DNA from: Selaginella moellendorffii
Lineage: Eukaryota > Streptophyta > Lycopodiopsida > Selaginellales > Selaginellaceae
Reading direction: 5' to 3'
Assembly (NCBI RefSeq): GCF_000143415.4
Contig: NW_003314363.1
Span: forward strand, 62,001 to 126,000
DNA length: 64,000 nucleotides
Of the stretch, positions 20,407 through 31,793 are shown one piece after another. A program made the translations under genes and the position numbers. The number at the start of each line of letters is the position of its first letter. Within the stretch, counting starts at the first letter, position 1. The notes beneath the pieces were generated by a model. That model was not told the origin of the DNA, searched no databases, and worked only from the letters and a program-made list of their open reading frames with translations.

Positions 20407-23400
20407 TATTCCTTAGTCCGACTTTTATTGGTGCTCAAGTATATCACCACTAGTGTTGGCATCGGAAGGTCCGAGGTGTGGGCCTATCCTTGAGGAGTAG
20501 CAGGTTAGGAAGACATGGCTCTCCATTACAGTTCATGTGTGAACTTGTAGACAAGGTGGTGGATAGAAAAGGGCCAATAATGGAACGACTTTGGGATCTT
20601 GGGAACAGTGCAAGGTTTTCCTCATTGAGTTGAGGAGGTGATCCAGATGAGCGTTTGACTCACCAAACTGGCTAACGTAGTTATGGTAAACAACTATAGT
20701 TGGGATCACGGGAAAGATGTAGACTCCAAAACAATAAAGGAGTCACAAGATTACCCTCATATAGTTGAGGCTGGTGCTCATAACTTTGAGACCAGAATTA
20801 ATGACCATGGGAAGTCAAATACAGAAGAGGACACAAGTCTTTAAAATGGTAGCCGGGGCCCTAAAGGGCAAAAGGTTGCCCCAAGAGAACAAATCAAGTG
20901 TCGGAGTAACACTTGCAAAGATGGTCCTTGTGAGCAGGAACTGAATACAAGAAGTTGTATTCTAGCGAGTTAGCACCTCGAAGACTAAAACCTCGCAGGT
21001 CGTTGGATTAGCAAAGTCTAAAATGCTGGATGACTCAAGTGGAGTCAGGGAATGGTCCTAAGGGATTGGTTGAAACATTTGGACTGAGGTGTATGGTGCC
21101 CTATAAGGTATGGGGAGGATCATAAGATCCAAGCATGAGAGGAGTGTGTATCTCATTGATGGCAGAAGGTGCTATGCTAAAGTCGTGGGAAGGAGTTTAC
21201 CGGAAGAAAACAACTTTGACGCAAAGTTGTGCGTGAACTCTATGATGCAGTGCTAATGGATAATTAGCATAAGAGACAACCATATTGGTCTTGGCAATAA
21301 GACCTAGACACCAGTAAGAAGTGTCATAAAGGTAGGCTCGTGGAGCCGATGGTGTGGAGACACTGAATGTGCCAAGGCATGCTGCCTTGAGGTCAAGTTG
21401 GCAGGTTTATGAGAACCCATTCTAAAGGAATCCCAATGGAAATGGGAATAGCATAGCCTATGCTGGAAGGCATGCGGTTAGAGTGTGGTGACCCAGATAA
21501 TGATGGAGGTGTGGAAGCACCAGCAATGAGTTGTAGGATTTGACAACTATTAGGCAACTAAGAAAAAGGTGCAAAATAATTCGTTAAACTGGTAAAAGGC
21601 AACTATCTAAGACTTTTTATTGGGATAAGGATGTTAGATATACCCTTATGGGGGATAAATTGCTTATGTTACAATATAGTAAGTCAATGTCAAAAGAGGA
21701 ATGCTCATTGTCAAAGAAGCCATCATTGGGACACCCAAACACTCTAGAACACCAGAAGGTGGTGTTTGGTGGCATGAGGGTAACGGATAATGCCCAAGGG
21801 ACAAAGTCTCTAACAAATGATAGATAGGAGGTGCTATCCAAATGTCCAAGGTTGCGGTGACGGGAGAAGTCCGTCTACCCAAATCGGACAAAGCCAACGA
21901 CGGGATTTTGGCGGGGCCAGTGATGGGCATATGAAGGCCCATAAGTAGCAACGGCAATCCTAGTATAGGGGATTACAAGGTGAGCAAACTCGGATTGAGG
22001 AACCACTCCCTAGGTGGTCGAGTAGGTTCATCTTTATGAATACTTGCCAAGGCATGGTAGAAAGTGCAAAGCTATCTTCCTAGTCTAGAGGAGAATAACC
22101 GAAGGAAATGTATGAGGCCAAAAAGCAAGTAATATAAGGATAGAACCGAACCATAGGAATTGACAGGCATGACCAAGGGTGGTTATGCAAGTTGGGAGTG
22201 GAGAATCAAGTGGGTGCTCAAGCATGTTGTTACTAGCGGCCGGGATGCCATGGAGAGTCTAAAGTATGGGATTGTCCATGTTAGAATATATGGTAATTGG
22301 AAAGTTTGCGAAAAGAGAGACCTTAGCAAGCTAAGGAACAGAGTTCCTTGAACGTTCCCCTAGGTAGATAAGTACCTAGTCGGCCAAGTGTAAATGGTTC
22401 ATAGAACGTGCGAAATCAGAGTGGCACAGCAGAAGCGTGGTCTTGAAGCTTGCCATGAGGCGAGGCTAGCAAGATTAGGGAAGTAGTTCCTGAGTGTTCA
22501 AAAAGAGGGCTTTGAACGAAAGTCGATGGTTAAGGACTTTCACGCTTATGTATAAACCATGTTATGGTGGCCAGATGACTTGCTAAGTGAGATTGGCAAG
22601 TCGGGGGGGAACGAATACCCTAGTTGAAGGAGCCAACTTCAAAGGGGTGGCCCATGGGGCCGAGCATGGAGGAGTCCATGCATGATTACAGGCTTATCAA
22701 GTGAGAGGACTTGGCAGTGCGGAGGAACTAGGTTCCTAAACTGTGATCTGTAGCGCGCTTTAAATATAAATTGGTGCACTGGCGTGGGGAGTCACGCCAG
22801 TCATCCTGTGTGATGCCATTCGTAGATGCATATACGGAGGTTGGGTTCAAGTCCCGACCCTCTAGTGCTTGGGTTCGAGTCCCAAATCATTAGGGCGTGG
22901 TGATGGTTTGGAATATGAGGACACTCATATTTTGGTGGTCATGGACTCTCAATGGGGAGACTGGTTTGGGCACACCGCCAAGCGAGGGATGCCTCGGAGT
23001 CGTGATGCACGGTTAGATTGCTTAGTGTGAAAGCTCGGCATATCTAACTTGAACGCTTTGGTGCAAGTGGCACTAAGGACATGGTGAGTGAGATGGGGAC
23101 ACCTAATCTCAGTTGTTATGGACCCTTGGCCGTAAGGGCTGGCTTGGGTGTACTGCCAAGTATGGGGGATGTCCCTGGGGTTATGGTCAACAACTTGAAG
23201 GTCTAGAAGACCAAATACCTCTTGGCAACTCTGTTAAGGTGCCAAGGTGAGATCACTAGGTGATCTTATGGCCAAATGAGGACAAGGTCCTTGGTTGGCT
23301 AAGGAAGGAAGTTCCTGGTTCAAAATGTTGATTTGAACTATTTAAGATGGTGTGGCTTGGTCAAAGTGATCAAGTGGGAAGGGCACCTAAGGGAAATAAG

Positions 23401-24085
23401 TTGTGTCCGTGCGATGGCATAGTGAGTCCAAGGAAAGTAGTCTTTATAAGAGACCCATGGGAGGGTCATGAAGTTGGGCCGTGGATAGAGCATATAGCAG
23501 AAGATGCTAAAGAAACGTACTAGGAGTGAACATCCTCCGGACTTGGCAAAGAAGAGTTTTTTCTATGGAACCGAAGGGATACCTCGAAAATGGAGGTAGC
23601 CATCTTGTGTTGCTGGGTGCAACAATCAAGGATAGGAACAAAGGACTAGTGGCCAAGTTTGGGCCATGGAATTTAATGGAAGGGATCCAAATGGCAAAGT
23701 TAGCCAAGGAACACTAATGTGTTTGATGCTAACGGCTTGTGGGAAAGGAAGTGGACTTCCAAGGATGGATTCCTAAGTGCTCTAATTTGGCGAAGTAAAA
23801 GCTCCAAGTGAGGGAGCGGCAAAGTAGCCAAAAGATAGGGCCATGGACAGCCCTAGCACAAATTATGATAACCGGAACTTAGTGCCAAAGGTGGCACGAA
23901 ATCGAAGAGAGGATGATAATGTTGCCCTCGAGTAGAGGACTTCCTAGGATGGGGAAGTGGAGTTGCACAATATGTGCAATGCAAGGTGTCAAAGACACCC
24001 AGGAAATTGACTTCGAGAAGTCAAGATTTAAAAGTTCCAAAGTGCAAGGGTTATATCGATGGAAAGTGAGACCACTCGAGAATGT
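20407..24085 (+). other. Element F internal region, no recognisable coding
   Basis: About 3.7 kb in which no open frame exceeds about 100 codons and no gag, protease, RT or integrase motif is readable. The composition is AAG/GGT-rich on the plus strand. A structured module shared with element E lies at 22775-23005. A weak copia-like string (SRVFGCPN, minus strand near 21720) was judged insufficient. Confidence 0.65.
22775..23190 (+). ncRNA. Structured module in F, homologous to E's 3' module, end duplicated
   Basis: A perfect 8-bp hairpin CTGGCGTG-GGGAGT-CACGCCAG is at 22779-22800, followed by a T-arm-like hairpin at 22839-22859 (loop TTCAAGT). A second at 22869-22885, TTGGG-TTCGAGT-CCCAA, has the exact 5-bp stem and 7-nt loop of a tRNA T-arm. 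Then GGGCGTGG and GGCACACCGCCAAGCGAGG follow, as in E. The terminal roughly 100 bp (GAGGACAC ... GGGATGCC) recur as a second, more diverged copy at about 23095-23190. Function unknown. Confidence 0.55.
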
Positions 24086-25863
24086 TGTAAGCGACCAAAT
24101 TTTCCATTCTACTTTAGTCACTTAACCACACCTCTGACCACTTGGAGGAGTCTCATTCACAACCTCCATAAGTCCAATCCAGGACTTGGGACTTGCTAGC
24201 CCCGAGAATGGCATCCATGCCACTTAACATTTGCACTTGTTCCAAGTGCTCCACGTGTCCGATCCCATGACCGACACTCAAAGGTACCACCGACATAGCA
24301 GCCCGTTACGCTAAGGCCATGCCCAATCACCTTTGCCACACTGGTAGTCCAATACCACTTGCATCACCATCTTGGCTCTCCAAGACTAGGCAAACCATCC
24401 GTGAGTGGTCATCTCAGATCCACTCCTTAGCATCCTTAGGATGCCCACCGACAAGGGGAATAGCCTTCCCCAATATCCCTCTGTCAGTTCCCACTAAGTC
24501 CCTTTCTGCCCCTGGCCGTGTTTGCCAACACTGCCACTGGATCGAGACCCACAGGCCCGACCACTAAGTCCCCCGGTCCTCTGGGACTTCCTCACCACAC
24601 GACTGTGTCCTTGGTCACTACCCCAGAGGACTGCTCCTCTTCCTTTCCACAGTCTGGGCCTTTGGGACAACATTTCGGAACACCGTGGCCTTACGCGAGC
24701 CACCTGGGTACTCTCCTCGCCTTCTGCCTTTGGGTGCTCTAGCCATGGGCTTAGAGCGGGTTCCATTGAGCCACACCAGGTATCCAAGTAGGTAGTGCCA
24801 CCCACACTTGGACTGGGAGCATCGGCCAGTCGATCTCCCGGGGGAACTAGAGCCGGCTCTTGAACACTTCACCAAGCTACCCCGCTTGTCGGTCTGTGTT
24901 CACTCTAGTCTTGGACTTCCCAGTGGGCAGCTCATCACCCAACACTGGGTCCGGCCTTCCTGGGCCAAACTGGCCTTTCTTGGCCAAACTGGCTCCACTG
25001 CAGTCCTCCCCCCCTACTATACTTTTGGAGCTCACCAAACCCCCCAGGGTCTGGGAGACGAACGCTTTGGGCTTTCACCCTCTCAGGCTTCGGACTCGGA
25101 CTCGGACTCGGACTCGGACTCGGACTCGGACTCGGACTCGGACTCGGACTCGGACTCGGACTCGGACTTGGACTCGGACTCGGACTCGGACTCGGACTCG
25201 GACTCAGACTCGGATTCGGACTCGGACTCGGGCTCGGCCTCGGTCTCGGCCTCGGCCTCAGTCTCGGTCTCGGTCCCGATCTCGGTCTCGGTCTCGGTCT
25301 CGGTCCCGGTCTCGGTCTCAACTTCGGACTCCATCTCGGACTCCATCTCGGACTCCATCTTGGACTCCATCTCAGGTCCATCTCGGGTCCATCTCGGACT
25401 CCATCTCGGACTCCATCTCGGGTCCATCTCGGACTCCATCTCGGACTCCATCTCGGGTCCATCTCGGACTCCACTTCGGACTCCAACTCGGGTCCATCTC
25501 GGGTCCACCTCGGACTCCACTTCGGACTCCATCTCGGACTCCATCTTGGGTCCATCTCGGACTCCACTTCGGACTCCAACTCGGGTCCATCTCGGACTCC
25601 ACTTCGGACTCCAACTCGAGTCCATCTCGGACACTCCCACGTGTCATGTGTTGGTCCTTTTGGGTCCCTTTTTGGAGCCTCGCCTTTTGCTCGCTTCGTG
25701 CTCGTTCCTCGAGCACTTCGTTGGGAGTTCCACTCCCGCTCTTGACTTTTCAAGTCGGAGCTTTTGGTCCAAACGTGTTACGCTCGTTTGGTTTTCGCTT
25801 CAGCCACTACCACGTGGCGCCCTTCCAGCTCCACTTTGGGGCCTAGGGATTTTGTGTCTCACA
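24086..25863 (-). mobile_element. Solo LTR of the F family, nested in F
   Basis: Plus-strand reading TGTAAGCGACC ... TGTGTCTCACA, with exact TSD AATGT at 24081-24085 and 25864-25868. Length 1778 bp, with a long hexamer array at about 25085-25635. Inverted relative to its host element. Confidence 0.9.
25085..25635 (-). repeat. Hexamer array in nested F solo LTR
   Basis: The first 140 bp (plus-strand reading) are almost pure GGACTC repeats. These are followed by GGTCTC-type units and then GGACTCCATCTC and GGTCCATCTC units. It is the longest uninterrupted array in the window. Confidence 0.9.
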
Positions 25864-25868
25864 AATGT

Positions 25869-26045
25869 ATAGTGGGATCGAGTTAGAGAAGGTGTTTCTA
25901 ACAGGTTTAGTGAGAACTAAACCAATAAAAGGAGAGAACCACCACAAGTGGTCGAATGACCCTCTAAGTCGGGGAGGCTATGCTCTTTAGGCTCACCAAA
26001 GGCATGGTGAGCCTTTGGTGTCAAACCATAGACAAATATTGGCTG
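25869..26045 (+). other. Element F internal remainder between nested solo LTRs
   Basis: Unique F internal sequence with a hairpin-prone stretch (CTCACCAAAGGCATGGTGAG at about 25992-26011). No coding potential seen. Confidence 0.5.
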
Positions 26046-26050
26046 GGTGC

Positions 26051-27203
26051 TGTAAAGAACCAACTCGCCGAGGTGTCGTAGGATAAAGGAACCCCGAAAG
26101 CATGACCAAAATGACAAAGAGTTCATCGGATGAGACCAAGTCGAAGATCGAGTCCAAGACCGACTCTAGGACCGAGTTCGAGATCGAGTCTGGAATCGAG
26201 TCCAAGACCGACTCGGGGACCGAGTTTGAGTCCGAGTTCGAGACCGAGTTCGAGACGGAGTCCGAGATCCGAAATTGGGTCCGAGACCGAGTCCGAGGTC
26301 GAGTCCGAGGTCGGGTCCGAGATCGGGTCCGAGATCGGGTCCGAGATCGAGTCCGAAACCGAATCCGAAGTCGGATCCGAAATCGGGTCCGAGTTCGAGC
26401 CAGAGACTAAGTCCAAATACTAATACGGGTCAAGGGGTGAAAGCCCAAAGCGTGCGTCTCCCAGGGGAGGGGGGGGGGGCTGCAGGGGGTTCCAAAAGTA
26501 TAGTAGGGATAGTGAGGTCCAGGAACCAGTTTTGAAGGGACTCTCCAGTTGGGCTTCCAAACCGACTTGAGGTTGAGACTGGGACCGAGGGGCCTTGGGT
26601 GGGAGTGAGCATGGACTTGGCTGGTGCCGGAGGGGCCATCCAAGGAAGTGCTCAAGAGCAGCTCCCACTCCCGAAAGGGAAACCGATTGCGGTGCTCTCG
26701 GCTCATGTGGAGTGGTGCCCCACTTGAGTACCATACGGCTCATTGGTCCTCGCCCTTCCTAGGGGCTTGGGCCTTCCTTCGGGATGGAAGTGGGGGGGTA
26801 GAGGTACCCATACCGGGCCGCTAGGCCACGGTGTTTCGCCCCGGCGTCCCGAAGCAAGTGTTGCACTCAAGACTTGGGATTTAGAGGGTCCCATGATCAA
26901 GTCTTGTGGTACCAAGGGATGTTAGGAACCTGGAAGCTTGGTGTGCTTGGCTGCTTGTGCTTGCGGGGAGTGTAGCCGAACCTTAAGTCCAGTCTAACCC
27001 GGGGAGGGGGATTGGGAGTGATTTAGGAATCCGTGGATGGATGGCTAACACTCCGTTGCTCGTGCAGTGAGTAGCTGAAACCAAGTAGGAGCTGGTACCA
27101 TAGGCGAGAACCTTGGCAAGGGAACTTAGCAAAAGCCAAGGCAGTGTTGAACGGATAGTCGAGGTAAGCTGGCAAATTGGAAAGGAAAAAATTGTGGCTT
27201 ACA
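26051..27203 (+). mobile_element. Solo LTR of the E family, nested in F
   Basis: Begins TGTAAAGAACC and ends GTGGCTTACA, 1153 bp, with exact TSD GGTGC at 26046-26050 and 27204-27208. It is a near-identical inverted copy of element E's LTR and so fixes the E LTR boundaries. It contains its own hexamer array at about 26150-26412. Confidence 0.92.
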
Positions 27204-27301
27204 GGTGCCAAGGATGGAAATGGTAACATGTGCGGGTGTTACTTTATGAAAGGGTTTACTATTCGATGAGGACATCGAACTTCGTCTATGGGTGGTGGAG
27301 T

Positions 27302-29338
27302 TGTGAGACACAAAATCCCTAGGCCCCAAAGTGGAGCCGAAAGGGTGCCACATGGTAGTGGTTGAAGCGAAAGCCAAACGAGCGTAACACGTTTGGACTA
27401 AAAGCTCTTACTTGAAAAGGTCGACAGTGGGAGTGGGACTCAAAACGAGTGGGAGTGGGACTCCATGCTATCCTCCGGGACAGAGGGAAGCTCAAGAGGC
27501 TCGAGGAGTGGCAAAAAGCATGGCTGCCATGTTTTGGTAGAGGAGATTCGTTGGAGATGGCGCCCCCCGGAGTCGATCTTGCGGTCAGCACGAAGGGGGG
27601 ATATGGATCTGGACGTGATACGACGGAGACGACCGCAGCCGCTTCTACTACAGGCCTAGTCTCACTTTAGATGAGGGAGATCACCACTAGGTAGCATGAG
27701 CTTTGGGCAGCATGCCCAGTTTTTGTATTAGTCCCTACGGGACATTGGGGAATGTACATACACGTTTCATCAAAACGAAGTGCTCGAGGAATGAGCACAA
27801 AGCGAGCAATAAGCGAGGCTCCAAAAAGGGACCCGAGTTGGAGTCCAAAGTGGAGTCCGAGAAGGACCCCGAGATGGAGTCCGAGGTGGAGTCCAAGATG
27901 GACCTGAGATGGAGTCCGAGGTGGACCCAAGATGGATTCGAGATTGAGTCCGAGACGGACCCGAGATGGATCCGAGATGGAGTCCGAGCTGGAGTTCGAG
28001 ATGGACCTGAGATGGAGTCCGAGATGGACTCGAGATGGACCCGAGATGGAGTCCGAGATGGACCCGAGGTGGAGTCTGAGATGGACCCGAAATGGAGTTC
28101 GAGATGGAGTCCGAGATGGACCCGAGATGGAGTCCGAGATGGAGTCCGAAGTCGAGACCGAGACCGGGACTGAGACCGGGACCGAGACCGAGACCGAGAT
28201 CGGGACCGAGACCGAGATCGAGACCAAGGCCGAGGCCGAGACCGAGCCTGAGCTCGAGTCCGAGTCCGAGTCCGAGTCCGAGTCCGAGTCCGAGTCCGAG
28301 TCCGAGTCCGAGTCCGAGTCCGAGTCTGAGTCCAAGTCTGAGAGGGTGAAAGCCCAAAGCTTTTGTCTCCCAAACCCTAGGGGGTTTGGTGAGCTCCAAA
28401 AGTATAGTAGGGGGGAGGACTGCAGTGGAGCCAGTTTGGCCAGGAAAGGCCAGTTTGGCCCAGGAAGGCCGGACCCATTGTTGGGTGATGAGCTGCCCAC
28501 TAGGAAGTCCAAGACTAGAGTGAACACAAACCGACAAGCGGGGTAGCTTGGTGAAGTATTCAAGAGCCGGGTCTAGTTCCCTCGGGAGATCGACTGGCTG
28601 ATGCTCCCAGTCCAAGTGTGGGTGGCACTACCTACTTGGATACCAGGTGTGGCTCAACGGAACCTCGCTCTAAGCCCATGGCTAGAGCACCCAAAGGCGG
28701 AAGGCAGGGAGAGTACCCACGAGGCTTGCGTAAGGCCACGATGTTCTGAAATGTTGTCCCAAAGGCCCAGACTATGGAAAGGAAGAGGAGTAGTCCTCTG
28801 GTGTGGTGACAAAGGACACGGTCACCCAGTGAGGAAGTCCCAAAGGACAGTTGGACTTAGAGGTCGGGCCTGCTGGCCTTGATCCAGTGGCAGTGTTGGT
28901 GAACACGGCCATCGACAGAGAGGGACTTGGTGGGGACCGGAAAAGAGATATTGGGGAAGGTTATTCCCTAAGTCTGCGAGCATTCTAAGGATGCTAAGGA
29001 GTGGATCTGGGATGATCACTCATGGATGGATGGCCTAGTCTATGAGAGACGGGATTGCAATGTAGGTGGTGTTGGACCACCGGTATAACCAAGGTGAATA
29101 GGTATGTCCTCAGCGGAACGGGCTGATATGTCAGTGGTACCTTGGGGTGTCGATCATGGGATCGGACACGTGGAGAACTTAGACCAAGTGCAAAGGTTGA
29201 GTGGCATGGATGCCATTCTTGGGGCTAGCAAGCCCCAAGTCCTAACTGGGACTTGTGGAGGTTGTGAATGAGACTCCTCCAAGTGGTCGGAGGTGTGGTT
29301 AAGTGACTAAAGTAAAATGGAAAAATTAGTTGCTTACA
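27302..29338 (+). repeat. Element F 3' LTR (2037 bp)
   Basis: Begins TGTGAGACAC, ends TTAGTTGCTTACA. It is 368 bp longer than the 5' LTR, mainly because of the insertion at 27449-27769, with some array-length difference (array at about 27838-28345). The rest is nearly identical to the 5' LTR. Confidence 0.88.
27449..27769 (+). mobile_element. 321-bp insertion in F 3' LTR with 9-bp direct repeats
   Basis: Absent from the five other F-family LTRs in the window at this point. It is flanked by TCAAAACGA at 27440-27448 and 27770-27778. It contains a 73-codon open frame (LRDRGKLKRLEEWQKAWL near its start; the first codon is GTG, so no genuine ATG start is claimed) and a downstream AT-richer segment resembling a UTR. 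A 9-bp TSD is typical of Mutator-like transposons, but no terminal inverted repeats are visible. The first 15 bases also repeat the LTR sequence just upstream, so a template-switch origin is possible. Confidence 0.55.
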
Positions 29339-30008
29339 CAAGAGCACCAACTTCCACCCAACGAGTCAAGTAGTCAGAAGCAATAATAACATACTCATTG
29401 CCAGCAGTCGACCGTGGAAAAGGTCGCATAAAATCAAACGCCACCAACTCAAACAGACGGGAAACTGCAATTGACTCCAACTGTCCTTCCACAGCACAAG
29501 GGGGAGTATTACGAGCTTGGCACCAAACGCAGCTACGCACATACCGGATAACATCACGTCGCATCTCCGGCTAATAGAAAGACCTACGCAGCTTCTCAGT
29601 CATACGACAGTGTCCCATATGCCCACCTAGAATAGGAGAATCATGGTAGGCATGGAGAAACCGCGGAATAAAGATAGAAGGTACCACCAGCTGTAAAGGA
29701 TCATCAGGATCCGTCCCCACAAAATAAAGGAGGCCATCTTCAAGACGATATTGAGAATGTAAATGCCGAAAATGCAAGTCATCAGCAAGTGATGTAGGAT
29801 TCTCAAATGCATCTCGAAGCCTTCGAATCCACGGCTCAATCTTTTGAGCCTCACGAACCTCATGAAGAGAAGGTAGATCTTGCGGACACTGAACGTCAAG
29901 TACAGCAACCGCTGATGGCACAGAATCCTCGTCTAGAAAATCCACAGATGCTGGAACAACAGGCTCATAAAAAACATGAGAAGGGATCAGAAGATAGGTC
30001 AAATTCAA
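29339..30008 (-). pseudogene. Element D integrase, zinc-binding domain and core start
   Basis: A HHCC zinc finger is readable across two frame segments: FLHAYHDSPILGGHMGHCRM, then RSCVWCQARNTPPC, followed by the core start ELVAFDFMRPFPRS. A stop after RRSFY (about 29571) breaks it; the family has Trp there. The frame ends exactly at the CAAGA insertion point of element F. Confidence 0.78.
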
Positions 30009-30606
30009 AGAGATCAGAATACTCCTTCATGAGCCGATCAACAGCTGCAACACAAAGATCTTCGGAGGGATCGGAAAAGGGAAGAGCAGAACAAGATGGA
30101 AACATAGGAGGAAATAGTGGGGAAACAAAAGTAATAGAAGCAAAGGTAGAAGTAGAGGGACGAAGAGGTACGGAAGTGAGAGGAATGGATAAAACATAAG
30201 GAAGTATGAGACAAGGGGGAGAAGCCTCAAAGTCATGATTGCGCTGCAACCAATCCATACCAAGAATGAGGTCAAAAGCTTGACTCGGCACCACCCGCAA
30301 CGACTGCAACTCAAGCTCGAGATTGCCCACACATACAACCAGGTCCGCCTCATCTCGTGCACATGCATGTGTACAGCCGTTGCCATAAAGAATGAAAATT
30401 GGATCCGCCGCACAACGTAAATGTAGACAACAATGTGTGGCAACAGGTCGAGCAATAGAAGATAAACTCGAATCTGTATCAACCAACACGGAGAGAAGAA
30501 TAGGAAACCTCTTGTTATAAAACTGAGCTTGGAAAGTAAACATTGGATGAACCAGTGCCGAGTGAACCCCTTGATGATACTCTCGAAAGAAAGATGGAGG
30601 GGTCAT
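29965..30606 (-). pseudogene. Element D aspartic-protease-like segment
   Basis: Contains VLVDTDSSLSSIA where the family has DTGAS; the catalytic Gly is replaced by Asp. FDLILGMDWLQRN follows as in Ty3 proteases, and then MKEYSDLFEFDLSSD, which normally leads into RT. The reading stops there and the next readable domain is integrase, so RT-RNase H were deleted. Confidence 0.72.
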
Positions 30607-30632
30607 TAACTTATTCGCGTAAGGTCCCTTCG

Positions 30633-31560
30633 TTACTCGTGCGACTCCTCGTTTCCCGAATGCACCTCAGTGTCCAAACCTTCCACCGCAGCAGCACCAA
30701 TAGGACGTTGCTGACGCCAAGGTCTCCATCCAGGAAATGGAGGTCGCCAATCCGGAAAGCGTCGACAACGCCAATAAGTATGACCAACTTCATCACACGC
30801 CCAGCAACGAACATCACGGCCACGACCACGTCCGTGCCCTTGTCCGTGGACTCGAGTAGCAGCAGCATCAACCTCCATTGGAACAGGACTATCACTTATA
30901 GGAAGTGGAGCTGAAGGACGTGCAGTGAGAAATGGAAGAGGCAACGTCTCATAATGTTGTGCCAAGCGAAGAGCATCGTCAAGGGTGGCAGGAGCAAGTG
31001 CATGCACAAGGCCGACAAGATCTTGACAAAGTGCTGGCCACAACATTCCTAGCTTGATCCGCTCCGACATATTAAGCTCCGCACGAAGCAAAAGACTTCG
31101 GAAACGAACGCCAAATTGCATCACCAACTCAGATGGCCCTTGGCGAAGACGATGCAATTGTTAGTAGGCATCGTCACAATTGTCGGCATGTCCGACGGCG
31201 CATTTGAAGACGTCTGGAAGAACACTCCAATCCCCACAAGTGGTCGCACTCAATCCATTGTACCACTACAACGCCGTCCCTTGAAGACACGTGGGAAAGC
31301 AAACATCGAGCATCATCCCAAGAATGATATGTGGCAATCACCATGAAGTGATCGAACCAATGGTACACATCATCCCCAGGATTCCCACGAAAGAACTCCG
31401 GCCGAACGCGAGGATTGGCACCAAGAGCAGGAGGAGTTGGACAACGTGCCGTGAATGCCGCCATCAATTGAGTTTGGTTGTTCAATTGCAAGCGCATAGC
31501 ATCAAGCAATTGAACCAACTGCTGCTCTAGAGTCAAAGGAGGAGATTGCGGATCGGCCAT
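30633..31560 (-). pseudogene. Element D gag, frameshifted
   Basis: Starts at an ATG at 31560 with an N-terminal coiled segment (LEQQLVQLLDAMRLQLNNQT) and VRPEFFRGNPGDDVYHWFDH. After a frame change near 31160 it continues with ELVMQFGVRFRSLLLRAEL, a Gly/Arg-rich stretch and the zinc knuckle CWACDEVGHTYWRC. Broken, not functional. Confidence 0.75.
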
Positions 31561-31793
31561 GAAGATGAATGAAAAAGAAAAAGCAAAAGAAGAGAAATGA
31601 CAAAAAGCTGGAAAGAAATGGTAAATCTAGACAATGCAAAAAGCTAGATCTAAACCAAAATTCTGAAAGGAAAGAACAAAAGAAAGGAAATGGAAAAAGC
31701 TAGACTTAGACAATGCAAAAGCTAGATCTAAACCGAAATCCCAAATCCAAGCACTCCCCAGGGACAATCAAAGGTGCCCCTCTCCTCCACCAA

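Larger units (their letters stand above)
18723..29338 (+). mobile_element. Element F: 10.6-kb non-autonomous LTR retrotransposon
   Basis: Exact 5-bp target duplication CAAGA at 18718-18722 and 29339-29343. 5' LTR at 18723-20391, initiator-Met primer-binding site at 20395-20406, 3' LTR at 27302-29338. The internal region has no retroviral domain that I can read on either strand, so it is a LARD-like element. Two solo LTRs with their own TSDs lie inside (24086-25863 and 26051-27203); without them F would be about 7.7 kb. It interrupts element D's integrase. Confidence 0.88.

Noticed and set aside
21617-21957. Possible copia integrase fragment (SRVFGCPN) on the minus strand inside F
   Set aside because: Only a few residues match, with no neighbouring domain; could be chance.
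25085-25240. CRISPR-like or minisatellite array at the pure GGACTC tract
   Set aside because: Six-base period without spacers, inside an LTR of a eukaryotic retroelement.
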